The position numbers and the translations under genes are program-made. Under the pieces are notes generated by a model. It was not told the origin of the DNA. It saw only the letters and a program-made list of their open reading frames with translations, and did not search any database. Source: an uncultured Eubacteriales bacterium (GTDB lineage Bacteria > Bacillota_I > Bacilli_A > RF39 > UBA660). From it: 64,000 nt of DNA. The stretch spans positions 62,001 to 126,000 of the forward strand of contig CAJJKI010000003.1 in NCBI GenBank assembly GCA_905188025.1. Reading direction: 5' to 3'. This document shows positions 18,113 to 25,714 of this stretch, piece after piece. The first letter of the stretch is position 1. Each line of letters starts with the position of its first letter.

Positions 18113-18126
18113 ATTTTTCAAGAAAT
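18113..18126. promoter_or_regulatory. decayed Noc-binding site
   Basis: ATTTTTCAAGAAAT occupies the place of the perfect NBS in the sister module. All four differences are C-to-T or G-to-A transitions inside the CCCGGG core. Confidence 0.6.
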
Positions 18127-18145
18127 AATTGTAGATAGAGAACAA

Positions 18146-18161
18146 TGTTTCACGTGGAACT
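18146..18161 (-). promoter_or_regulatory. parS: parS site 6 (one mismatch)
   Basis: TGTTTCACGTGGAACT; reverse complement differs from consensus at one outer base. Confidence 0.8.
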
Positions 18162-18238
18162 ATGTAGCATTAATTTTTTTAATTAATTATTATTTATATA
18201 TATGTTTAATATTTTCTATATTGAATTAAAAAGAAAAA

Positions 18239-18254
18239 TGTTCCACGTGAAACA
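18239..18254 (+). promoter_or_regulatory. parS: parS site 7 (exact)
   Basis: TGTTCCACGTGAAACA, exact. Confidence 0.9.
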
Positions 18255-18296
18255 TTACCCTGTTTTTCTATTATTGTTTCGTATTGCGCTTTTATA

Positions 18297-18312
18297 TGTT
18301 CCACGTGGAACT
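18297..18312. promoter_or_regulatory. parS: parS site 8 (symmetrised variant)
   Basis: TGTTCCACGTGGAACT has a fully palindromic GTTCCACGTGGAAC core; two mismatches to consensus in either orientation. Confidence 0.65.
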
Positions 18313-18458
18313 ATGCTTAATCATATAGTTTAAATTTTAATTCATTACATTTGCAGTTTTTAAAATATTGTAATATAATCTTATCAATTTTTTATGTTTT
18401 GTAATAAGATATATACAATTTCTCTTATTTCTGAATTTATTACTATTATTAAAAAAAT

Positions 18459-18472
18459 ATTTCCCGGGAAAT
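18459..18472. promoter_or_regulatory. Noc-binding site (NBS), copy 3
   Basis: Perfect ATTTCCCGGGAAAT, only 20 bases from parS site 9. Confidence 0.85.
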
Positions 18473-18491
18473 AATTATAGATAGAGAATAA

Positions 18492-18507
18492 TGTTTCACG
18501 TGGAACA
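18492..18507 (-). promoter_or_regulatory. parS: parS site 9 (exact)
   Basis: TGTTTCACGTGGAACA, exact on the reverse strand. Confidence 0.9.
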
Positions 18508-18533
18508 TTGAGTGTAAACTAATATTATATTCT

Positions 18534-18561
18534 TTGAATTGAAGATAATTCTTGTTATAAT
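18534..18561 (+). promoter_or_regulatory. tadA promoter
   Basis: TTGAAT, 16-base spacer and TATAAT with an extended TG element; 18 bases before the tadA start. Confidence 0.65.
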
Positions 18562-18579
18562 TATTTTAGGTGTTGATAG

Positions 18580-19008
18580 ATGAATATTGAATATATTAAT
18601 AAAATTATGGAATTAGCTGAAATAGCTTATTTTAATGATGAAATTCCAGTGGGTGCTGTGGTTGTTTATAATGGTAAAATAATAGGTGAAGGAGTTAATA
18701 CTAGGAGTAATAATTCTACTGTTATTGGACATGCAGAGATTAATGCTATTGAAAATGCTTGTAAAACTGTTGGTGATTGGAGATTATCTGAGTGCGAGCT
18801 ATATGTTAATTTAAAACCTTGTATGATGTGTACTGGTGCGATAGTGGAGAGTAGAATTAAAAAAGTATATTATATATGTGATAGAACTAATGTTCGTTTT
18901 AATCCTGAAGAGTACATAGAGTTAACTAAAATTAATAATAAGGAAATACATGATAAATATATGAAATTATTGCAACTATTTTTTGAAAATAAAAGAAATA
19001 AATCGTGA
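18580..19008 (+). CDS. tadA: tRNA-specific adenosine deaminase
   Basis: TadA converts the wobble adenosine of tRNA-Arg(ACG) to inosine. 142 residues with the zinc deaminase motifs HAEINAI (about residues 51-57, His and catalytic Glu) and PCMMCTGAI (about 80-88, two Cys ligands). The start ATG follows AGGTG. As in Bacillus it stands directly before dnaX. Other cytidine-deaminase-fold enzymes are less likely given length and position. Confidence 0.94.
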   Translation: MNIEYINKIMELAEIAYFNDEIPVGAVVVYNGKIIGEGVNTRSNNSTVIGHAEINAIENACKTVGDWRLSECELYVNLKPCMMCTGAIVESRIKKVYYICDRTNVRFNPEEYIELTKINNKEIHDKYMKLLQLFFENKRNKS

Positions 19009-19050
19009 AATATGTTATAATTAGTATGTATGGTTGAAATGAGGTGAACT

Positions 19051-20781
19051 ATGGCTTATTTAGCATTATATAGAAAGTATAGACCAACGGATTTTTCTTC
19101 GGTTGTTGGTCAAAATGAAATTAAGAAAATATTATCTAATGCAATATCAAAGGATAATATTAGTCATGCATATTTATTTTCTGGTCCTCGTGGTACCGGG
19201 AAGACGACTACTGCTAAAATTTTAGCTAAGATGGTTAATTGTGAGCATTTAAAAGACGGTGAGCCATGTAATGAATGTGAGAGCTGTCGTAATTTATTTA
19301 ATAGTAATGACGTAATTGAAATAGATGCTGCTTCTAATAATGGTGTTGATGAAATTAGAGATTTACGTGAGAAAGCTACTTTAGTACCTAGTATTTGTCG
19401 ATATAAGGTTTATATTATTGATGAAGTACATATGCTTACTACACAAGCGTTTAATGCATTACTGAAAATATTAGAAGAACCTCCAAAACATGTAATATTT
19501 ATATTGGCGACAACTGAATATCATAAAATTCCTTTAACTATAACTTCTAGGTGTCAAAAATTTCAGTTTAATAAACTTGAAATAGAAGATATATTTAAAA
19601 GATTAAGAGAGATAGCTGATTTAGAAAAGATTAATATTGAGGATGAAGCTTTGTATGAGATAGCTAAAATATCAGATGGTGGAATGAGAGATTCAATTAA
19701 TTTTCTTGATCAAATTAGATCTTTCACGAATGATAAGATTACTATTTCGGACGTTTATGAAGTATGTGGAAATATTTCTTCGGAAGATATATATAAGTTA
19801 TTTGTTGATTTAGCTGAAAGAAAAGCGGAAAATATTACTTTATTCTTTGAAAAGATGAATGAGAATGGAAAAAATTATAATAAGTTTTTTGAGGATGTTG
19901 TTTGTTTTTTGAAGGATGTTGTATTATATCAAGAGAATGTTAATATTTCTTTAATAAAGAGTAAAGTTGAGTATGTTAAAGAGATTGCTAAATTGTATTC
20001 GGAGAGTGATATTTTTAATATTATAGATAGTATTAATGCATTAATGGATAAGCTTAGATATGTTTCTAGACAGACTGTTGTTGTTATTGCTAACTTTTTG
20101 CTTATTATGAATAATTTAAATAAAAAGAATGATGATATTGTAGATAGTAAAAAAAAGATAGAGAAAAAGAATGATGAAGATAAGTATGATTTAGCTTTTA
20201 ATTTTACAAATAGTGATAAAAAAAATGACAGTAAGTTAACAAGTGAAAATTTACAACAAGAAGTGCCAAGTGATAATGATTTAATTGAAGAAAATAAGGA
20301 AAATGCTTTTATCAATAAAGATATTATCATAAATAATGCTTTTGCAGTAGCTTCAAAAATGGTTAAGCAAAATTTACAGGACAGGTTTAGTAAAATAGAA
20401 GAATATTTGACAGATAAGAGATTTGCTTCTGCAGTGTCATTGTTTGTTGATACAGACTTAGAAGTAGCAGGTGAAGGATATATTATATTTACTGGTAAAT
20501 ATGATGCAATAGTGGATAATATTTCTCGTAATTTGTTGATATGTAAGGAATTTATTAATAATTTATTTGATGATAAGTATAATTTTATTGTAATTACTAA
20601 AGATGAATGGAATAAATATCGTGAAGAGTATATTAAAAATATAAAAAGTGGTAAAAAATATGAACTTAAAGAATTTGAACAACAAAATAAGATAATTGAT
20701 AATACTGTAGTGGAAAATGAGCCTACAGTTGTTGATAGATTATTTGATATTGTTGGTGAAGATATTATAGAATTTAAATAG
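19051..20781 (+). CDS. dnaX: DNA polymerase III subunits tau (and possibly gamma)
   Basis: DnaX is the clamp-loader motor that also bridges polymerases at the fork. 576 residues: Walker A GPRGTGKTT near 45-53, a four-Cys zinc module (C...C..C..C, about 64-79), Walker B IIDEVHML, and the SRC motif ITSRCQKF. Domain III ends near residue 365. There the coding strand has eight A followed by G (20149-20157, codons AAA AAA AAG); a -1 shift would end at TGA 20172-20174 and yield a gamma-like product. Beyond this the sequence is Lys/Asp/Asn-rich before a tau-type C-terminus. Confidence 0.96.
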   Translation: MAYLALYRKYRPTDFSSVVGQNEIKKILSNAISKDNISHAYLFSGPRGTGKTTTAKILAKMVNCEHLKDGEPCNECESCRNLFNSNDVIEIDAASNNGVDEIRDLREKATLVPSICRYKVYIIDEVHMLTTQAFNALLKILEEPPKHVIFILATTEYHKIPLTITSRCQKFQFNKLEIEDIFKRLREIADLEKINIEDEALYEIAKISDGGMRDSINFLDQIRSFTNDKITISDVYEVCGNISSEDIYKLFVDLAERKAENITLFFEKMNENGKNYNKFFEDVVCFLKDVVLYQENVNISLIKSKVEYVKEIAKLYSESDIFNIIDSINALMDKLRYVSRQTVVVIANFLLIMNNLNKKNDDIVDSKKKIEKKNDEDKYDLAFNFTNSDKKNDSKLTSENLQQEVPSDNDLIEENKENAFINKDIIINNAFAVASKMVKQNLQDRFSKIEEYLTDKRFASAVSLFVDTDLEVAGEGYIIFTGKYDAIVDNISRNLLICKEFINNLFDDKYNFIVITKDEWNKYREEYIKNIKSGKKYELKEFEQQNKIIDNTVVENEPTVVDRLFDIVGEDIIEFK

Positions 20782-20795
20782 GAAGGTGAATAAAG

Positions 20796-21095
20796 ATGAA
20801 TATGCAAAGAATTTTACAAGAAGCACAAAAAATGCAAGCACAAATTCAAAAAGAACAAAAGGAATTAGAAGGAACAATATATGAAGGTAATTCTTCAATA
20901 GTTAGTGTTAAAATGAATGGTAAATATCAAGTTGTAGAAGTGAAGGTTAATTTAGATGAGGCTATTGATGCTTCTGATAAAGAAATGCTAGAGGATATGA
21001 TATTATTAGCTGTTAATGATGCTACTAAAAAGATAGCGCAAGATAAAGAAAAGAAAATGGGTAAATTTGGTCAAGGATTGGCAGGGTTAATGTAA
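20796..21095 (+). CDS. ebfC: nucleoid-associated protein YbaB/EbfC
   Basis: EbfC/YbaB is a small DNA-binding dimer almost always placed between dnaX and recR. The 99 residues show the expected MNMQRILQEAQKMQAQIQ N-terminal helix, the central VSVKMNGKYQVVEVKV strand pair and a C-terminal KKMGKFGQGLAGLM tail. It starts 14 bases after dnaX and ends 1 base before recR. Confidence 0.95.
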   Translation: MNMQRILQEAQKMQAQIQKEQKELEGTIYEGNSSIVSVKMNGKYQVVEVKVNLDEAIDASDKEMLEDMILLAVNDATKKIAQDKEKKMGKFGQGLAGLM

Positions 21096-21096
21096 A

Positions 21097-21690
21097 ATGT
21101 ATCCTAATGGTATAAGGAATGTTATTGATTGTTTAAAGAATTTGCCTGGTATAGGTGAAAAGTCAGCAGAAAGAATGGCTTTTTCAATATTGAATTTTGA
21201 TAAAGAAAAGTTAGATACTTTTGCTGATGCTATATTATCACTTAAAGATATTAAAAGGTGTCCTATATGTAATAATATAACTGATATGGATATTTGTAAT
21301 ATATGTGGTGATACTAGTAGAGATGATAAGACAATATTTGTTGTTGAGAAACCTAAAGATATTGTTTTATTTGAAAAGATGGGTAATTATAAAGGTAAAT
21401 ATCATGTTTTAGGAGGTTTAATTTCTCCTTTAGATGGAGTGAATCCTGAAGATATTAATATAGATAATTTAGTTAAAAGAGTTAAAGAAAACGGGGTAAC
21501 TGAAGTTATTGTTGTTTTGAAGCCTAGTATTGAAGGGGAGACAACAATGCAATATATTAAAAAAGTTTTATCTAAATATGATGTGAGAGTATCAAAGATT
21601 CCAATAGGTATTCCTATGGGTACTGAGATTGAATATATTGATTCAATGACATTAGAGATGGCTTTTGAGGATAGAAAAGATATTTCATAA
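21097..21690 (+). CDS. recR: recombination protein RecR
   Basis: RecR works with RecO and RecF to load RecA on gapped DNA. 197 residues: N-terminal helix-hairpin-helix (LPGIGEKSAERMAF), a zinc finger of four Cys (CPIC...CNIC, about 54-71), a Toprim domain (VVEKPKD, then HVLGGLISPLDGVNPEDI) and the C-terminal GIPMGTEIEYID Walker-B-like segment. Standard in all respects. Confidence 0.97.
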   Translation: MYPNGIRNVIDCLKNLPGIGEKSAERMAFSILNFDKEKLDTFADAILSLKDIKRCPICNNITDMDICNICGDTSRDDKTIFVVEKPKDIVLFEKMGNYKGKYHVLGGLISPLDGVNPEDINIDNLVKRVKENGVTEVIVVLKPSIEGETTMQYIKKVLSKYDVRVSKIPIGIPMGTEIEYIDSMTLEMAFEDRKDIS

Positions 21691-21727
21691 ATATAATATT
21701 TGAACATATATTTTACTGGGTGATTAT

Positions 21728-21916
21728 ATGTTTAAGAAAATATTTAATATTATAAAGAAAATAATAGTTGCAGTTTTGTTTATTTATGGTTATAATAAAT
21801 TGGCTTTACCACTTAATGTAATTATTCCTATTAATGTGATTACTGTTCTTTTGGTGGCTTTATGTGGTATTCCATCTATTTTAATGTTGATTTTATTTTC
21901 TTTGATATGTATTTGA
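21728..21916 (+). CDS. bofA: BofA-family membrane protein (pro-sigmaK processing inhibitor)
   Basis: A 62-residue protein with two hydrophobic segments. The second carries PLNVITVLLVALCGIPSI-like sequence, the hallmark of BofA (LP-hN-hTVhhVAhhGhPG). In Bacillus BofA holds the SpoIVFB protease inactive so that pro-sigmaK is cut only at the right time, and its gene also follows recR. The start ATG is behind GGGTGATTAT, and CATATATT at 21704-21711 resembles a sigma-E type -10. BofA-like proteins also occur where their role is unproven. Confidence 0.85.
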   Translation: MFKKIFNIIKKIIVAVLFIYGYNKLALPLNVIIPINVITVLLVALCGIPSILMLILFSLICI

Positions 21917-21933
21917 TAGTTAGAAGGTGACTT

Positions 21934-22809
21934 ATGATTGGTGAAAAGTACAAAAATGATGCTGTATGTAATGTATTATTTAATGAGGTAAGAAATGATA
22001 AGATAAGTCACGCTTATTTGATAGAGGAAAATGATAATCCTGAAGCTTTTAAGATAGTTCTTGAGTTTGTTAAGGCTATTATATGTGGTTGTGGTGAGCT
22101 TTCTATTGATGGTGAGAATATATGTAAGAGAATAGATGATGGTAATTATCCTGAATTAAAAATTATTGAACCTGATGGATTACTTATTAAGAAACAGCAA
22201 ATAATTAATTTACAACAGGAATTTTCTAGGGAAGCTTTGGAAGGTAAGAAGAGGGTATATATTATTCGTGAATGTGAAAAGATGCGTCCTGAAACTGCTA
22301 ATGCTATGCTTAAATTTTTAGAGGAGCCGGATAATGATTTAGTTGCTATTTTAATGACTAATAATGGTAATAATATATTGCCTACAATTATATCTAGATG
22401 CCAAAGAATTAAATTAAGTAGTAATATTAATACTTGTACTGATAGTGAATATGATGAGATAGTGATTGAATTTATTAAGAATGTTACTAATAATGGTAAA
22501 AAAGTTTTTATTAATAAAGATAATTTTTGGATGGACAAGTTGATTGGTAAAGATCGAGAATTAATGATGGGTATATTTGATACAATGATAGATATGTATT
22601 ATGATATGCTTAAGTTAAAGCAAGGGATTTTGAATATTAAATATGAGAAATATGTAGAAGAATTGAAAGAGTTGTCGATGAATATTTCTCAGGATAAACT
22701 TCTTAGAATTATTAATTATTTGTTGGAAGCTAGGGATTCAATTAAATTTAATGTTAATATTAATTTACTTATGGATAGTGTAGTAGTGAATGTTGGAGGT
22801 TTGTTATGA
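21934..22809 (+). CDS. holB: DNA polymerase III subunit delta prime
   Basis: HolB is the stator subunit of the clamp loader. 291 residues with the AAA+ fold of DnaX relatives: HAYLIEE near the start, KKRVYIIRECEKMRPETANAMLKFLEEP (about 104-131) and TIISRCQRIKL, the SRC motif. The P-loop is absent, as expected for delta prime, and so is the zinc module. Its last codons overlap ricT by 4 bases. Confidence 0.9.
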   Translation: MIGEKYKNDAVCNVLFNEVRNDKISHAYLIEENDNPEAFKIVLEFVKAIICGCGELSIDGENICKRIDDGNYPELKIIEPDGLLIKKQQIINLQQEFSREALEGKKRVYIIRECEKMRPETANAMLKFLEEPDNDLVAILMTNNGNNILPTIISRCQRIKLSSNINTCTDSEYDEIVIEFIKNVTNNGKKVFINKDNFWMDKLIGKDRELMMGIFDTMIDMYYDMLKLKQGILNIKYEKYVEELKELSMNISQDKLLRIINYLLEARDSIKFNVNINLLMDSVVVNVGGLL

Positions 22810-23597
22810 AAATAGTTGGAGTAAAGTTAAATGAAGCTGGGAAAACTTATTTTTTTGATGCAGGTGATGTTTTAGTTAATATATTAGATAATGTTATTGT
22901 TGAAACTGAAAAAGGATTACAGTACGGAAAAGTTGTTAGTGAAATACCGGAAGATGAAATTTCTCATGATATAGAATATAAGAAAGTTATTAGAGTAGCT
23001 AATAAAAGTGATCAAAAGAAGTATTTGAGTAATATAAAGGATGCTGAGAGAGCACTTATTAAGTGTAGAGATTTAGTTGATAATTATAAGTTAGAAATGA
23101 AGATTATTGATGCATGCTATACTTTTGATAGGGAACAATTGATATTTAGGTTTTTGGCTGATGATAGGATTGATTTTAGACAGTTAGCTAAGGATTTGGG
23201 ATCTATATTTAAGACAAGAATTGAGCTTAGACAGGTTGGTATTAGGGATAAGGCTAAGGAAATAGGTGGTATTGGACCTTGTGGTAGAAAGCTTTGCTGT
23301 AATAGTTTTTTAACTGAATTTGATAGTGTTTCTATTAATATGGCTAAGAATCAAAATTTATCTTTAAATCCTAGTAAAATTAATGGTGCTTGTGGACGTC
23401 TTCTTTGTTGTTTAAAGTATGAAAATGAAAATTATAAAGAATATAAGAAAAATCTTCCTGATGTTGGTAATAAGATTAAGACGGAACAGGGAGATGGTAG
23501 AGTAATTTCAGTAGATGTATTTAAGAGAAATTATAAGGTTTTACTTAGTACAGGAGAAATTATTTTAGTGGAAGTTAATGATGAGAGTAAGAAATAG
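22806..23597 (+). CDS. ricT: PSP1-domain protein RicT (YaaT)
   Basis: RicT is part of the Y-complex (RicA-RicF-RicT), which activates RNase Y processing and, in Bacillus, supports sporulation and competence. 263 residues with the PSP1 core and the iron-sulfur cysteines CGRKLCC and CGRLLCC. The position between holB and trmN6 is the same as in Bacillus. RicA and RicF partners are not in the window. Confidence 0.93.
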   Translation: MKIVGVKLNEAGKTYFFDAGDVLVNILDNVIVETEKGLQYGKVVSEIPEDEISHDIEYKKVIRVANKSDQKKYLSNIKDAERALIKCRDLVDNYKLEMKIIDACYTFDREQLIFRFLADDRIDFRQLAKDLGSIFKTRIELRQVGIRDKAKEIGGIGPCGRKLCCNSFLTEFDSVSINMAKNQNLSLNPSKINGACGRLLCCLKYENENYKEYKKNLPDVGNKIKTEQGDGRVISVDVFKRNYKVLLSTGEIILVEVNDESKK

Positions 23598-24327
23598 ATT
23601 ATTAAATTTTGGTGATAATATTATATATCAGGATGATGAGGCTTTTCTATTTTCTTTAGATTCTGTATTGTTAGCTAACTTTGTATCTATTAGGATGACT
23701 GATAAAAATATTATCGATTTATGTACGGGAAATGCTCCAATACCTATGCTATTATCTTTTAAGACGAAAGCTAATATTTTGGGAGTAGAGTTACAAAAGT
23801 ATATTTATGATATGGGGGTACTCTCAGTTAATGAAAATGGTATGGACAAGCAGATTAAGTTAATTAATGCTAATATTAGTGATTTATGTAATGATGAATA
23901 TTTGGAGGCTTTTGATATAGTTACTTGTAATCCACCTTATTTTAAATATAAAGATGGTAGTTATGTTAATGAGAATGAGAATAAGCTTATAGCAAGACAT
24001 GAAGTTTTTACTAATTTGGAAGAGGTAATTAGGGTTTCTAAATATATACTTAAAACTAATGGAACTTTTGCTCTTGTTCATAGACCTGAGAGATTGATGG
24101 AAATATTAATGTTAATGAAAAAATATAATATAGAACCTAAAAGGATCCAATTTGTGTATCCAAAGAAGGAAAAAGATGCTAATATATTGTTGATTGAGGG
24201 AACAAAGAATGGTAAAGCAGGATTGAAATTGTTACCTCCTTTAGTGGTATATGATGATGATAATAATTATAATGAAGAGATAAGAAAAATGTTTGGAAGT
24301 GATGATAATGTGGCAGGAGAGTTATGA
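23578..24327 (+). CDS. trmN6: tRNA1(Val) adenine-N6 methyltransferase family protein
   Basis: A 249-residue SAM-dependent methyltransferase of the YabB/TrmN6 family. Motif I is IDLCTGNAPIPMLL (about 43-56) and motif IV is CNPPYF (about 117-122), the NPPY signature of N6-adenine methylation. The start overlaps ricT by 20 bases; two adjacent ATG codons (23578 and 23581) are both possible. Substrate is inferred from family and gene order. Confidence 0.9.
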   Translation: MMRVRNRLLNFGDNIIYQDDEAFLFSLDSVLLANFVSIRMTDKNIIDLCTGNAPIPMLLSFKTKANILGVELQKYIYDMGVLSVNENGMDKQIKLINANISDLCNDEYLEAFDIVTCNPPYFKYKDGSYVNENENKLIARHEVFTNLEEVIRVSKYILKTNGTFALVHRPERLMEILMLMKKYNIEPKRIQFVYPKKEKDANILLIEGTKNGKAGLKLLPPLVVYDDDNNYNEEIRKMFGSDDNVAGEL

Positions 24328-25147
24328 TGGAAAGCCTAGTGTTTATTTAGTACCTACACCAATAGGAAATTTGGGAGACATGACTTTTAGGGCTATTGAA
24401 GTATTAAAGATGGTTGATGCTATTTTTTCTGAGGATACTAGGGTGACACTACAATTATTAAATCATTTTGAGATTAAGAATAAGCTAATACATTTAGATG
24501 ATCATAATGAAGAAAATGTTAAGGATCAGGTATTAGGCTATTTGAAAGAGGATAAAAATGTAGCTATAGTTACTGATAGAGGGACACCAATTATTAGTGA
24601 TCCAGGATATAAAACGGTAAAATTTTTAAAAGAACTAGGGTATAATGTTATTGCTTTACCTGGTGCTTGTGCTTTTGTACCAGCTTTGGTGGCATCTTCT
24701 ATAAGTTCTGAACATTTTACTTTTTATGGGTTTTTGTCTAGTAAGGAACAAAAAATGCGTGAGGAACTTACTAATCTTAAGGATAGTGAGTATACGTTGG
24801 TTTTTTATGAGGCTCCACATAGAATTGTTAGAACTTTAGAAGCCATGTTAGAGATATTTGGGGATAGATATATTAGTATTTCAAGAGAGATATCTAAATT
24901 GCATGAGAGCGTTTTTGTGGGAAAGATTAGTGAAGCCCTAAGCTCTTCAGAGATGATGAAGGGTGAATTTGTGATCGTGGTGTCTGCTAAAGAAGAAGAA
25001 TATGATGAAGATATGTCAATAATAGATAGTGTAAATTTATATATAAGAAGTGGACTTAGTAGTATGGATGCTATTAAAAGAGTAGCTAAGGAAAGAAAAA
25101 TATCTAAGAATACTGTATATATGGAATTTCATGGAGGAGATAAATAA
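24308..25147 (+). CDS. rsmI: 16S rRNA 2'-O-methyltransferase RsmI
   Basis: RsmI methylates the ribose of C1402 in 16S rRNA. 279 residues from the ATG at 24308, with YLVPTPIGNLGDMTFRAIEVL at the N-terminus (19-22 residue region), the EDTR motif, RGTPIISDPG and ALPGACAFVPAL, all standard. An upstream in-frame ATG at 24293 lies deeper in trmN6; the chosen start has GGAAGTGATG before it. It overlaps trmN6 by 20 bases and pth by one. Confidence 0.95.
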   Translation: MWQESYDGKPSVYLVPTPIGNLGDMTFRAIEVLKMVDAIFSEDTRVTLQLLNHFEIKNKLIHLDDHNEENVKDQVLGYLKEDKNVAIVTDRGTPIISDPGYKTVKFLKELGYNVIALPGACAFVPALVASSISSEHFTFYGFLSSKEQKMREELTNLKDSEYTLVFYEAPHRIVRTLEAMLEIFGDRYISISREISKLHESVFVGKISEALSSSEMMKGEFVIVVSAKEEEYDEDMSIIDSVNLYIRSGLSSMDAIKRVAKERKISKNTVYMEFHGGDK

Positions 25148-25704
25148 TGAAGTTAATTGTTGGTTTAGGTAATCCGGGGCGTGAATATGTTAATACAAGA
25201 CATAATATTGGTTTTATGTATTTAGATTATATTTTTGGAGGTAAGTTTGTTACTAATAATAAATTTAAAGCTATGGAATATATAACTACAATTAATGGGG
25301 AGAAGCTTATCGTGATTAAGCCTCTTACATATATGAATTTATCAGGAGAGGCTGTTATAAAATATGTTAATTATTATAAGATTCAAGAAGAAGATATATT
25401 AGTTATTCAAGATGATTTAGATATGGATGTAGGAAGAATTAAGTTATTGTTTAATCATGGTGATGGTGGACATAATGGTATTAAGAATATTATTTTAAAT
25501 ATTAATAGTAGGAAATTTTTACGTCTTAAGATAGGTATTTCTAATATTGAGTTTGGAGATACTAAGGATTATGTACTAGGTAAATTTAATAGTCATGAAT
25601 TAAAGTTAATTAATGATAGTTTTCATGTATTAGATAATTTTATTCAAGATTATATTAATTTGAATAGAGATATATTGATAGGCAAATATAATAGTAGATT
25701 ATAG
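25147..25704 (+). CDS. pth: peptidyl-tRNA hydrolase
   Basis: Pth frees tRNA from prematurely released peptidyl-tRNA. 185 residues: GLGNPGREYVNTRHNIGF at the N-terminus with the conserved Asn and catalytic His, KPLTYMNLSGEAV, DDLDMDVGRIKL and HNGIKNI. It overlaps rsmI and precedes mfd by 10 bases, the same pth-mfd pairing seen in Bacillus. Confidence 0.97.
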   Translation: MKLIVGLGNPGREYVNTRHNIGFMYLDYIFGGKFVTNNKFKAMEYITTINGEKLIVIKPLTYMNLSGEAVIKYVNYYKIQEEDILVIQDDLDMDVGRIKLLFNHGDGGHNGIKNIILNINSRKFLRLKIGISNIEFGDTKDYVLGKFNSHELKLINDSFHVLDNFIQDYINLNRDILIGKYNSRL

Positions 25705-25714
25705 AGGGATAGAT

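Larger units (their letters stand above)
17965..18161 (+). repeat. duplicated parS/NBS module Y, copy 1
   Basis: From a parS through ATATAGTTTAAATTTT, ATATACAATTT and GATAGAGAA to the next parS. A diverged copy is at 18297-18507. This copy carries a decayed Noc site where the other has a perfect one. Confidence 0.75.
18146..18254 (+). repeat. duplicated parS module X, copy 2
   Basis: Second copy of the unit at 17606-17710, again bounded by two parS sites; here the first parS is inverted relative to copy 1. Confidence 0.8.
18297..18507 (+). repeat. duplicated parS/NBS module Y, copy 2
   Basis: Second copy of the unit at 17965-18161, ending in an exact parS and holding NBS copy 3. Confidence 0.75.
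17131..18579. other. gene-poor centromere-like region (parS/NBS array with SRP RNA)
   Basis: This stretch has no protein gene on either strand that I can support. It carries nine parS-type sites (five exact), two exact Noc-binding sites and one decayed copy, two pairs of duplicated segments, two copies of TGTTGATAGAGCA, and the SRP RNA gene. It is even more AT-rich than its surroundings. The dense parS sites about 10 kb from oriC make it the likely chromosome-partition centromere. Confidence 0.85.

Noticed and set aside
20222..20232. Second eight-A run in dnaX as the slippage site
   Set aside because: It lies in the low-complexity linker and reads A8T, less like known slippery sites than the A8G run upstream.
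19929..20807. Long minus-strand frame of 292 codons opposite dnaX
   Set aside because: It is the antisense shadow of dnaX; its Leu/Ser/Ile-rich composition follows from the AT-rich, Asp/Lys-rich sense strand, and it lacks a ribosome-binding site.
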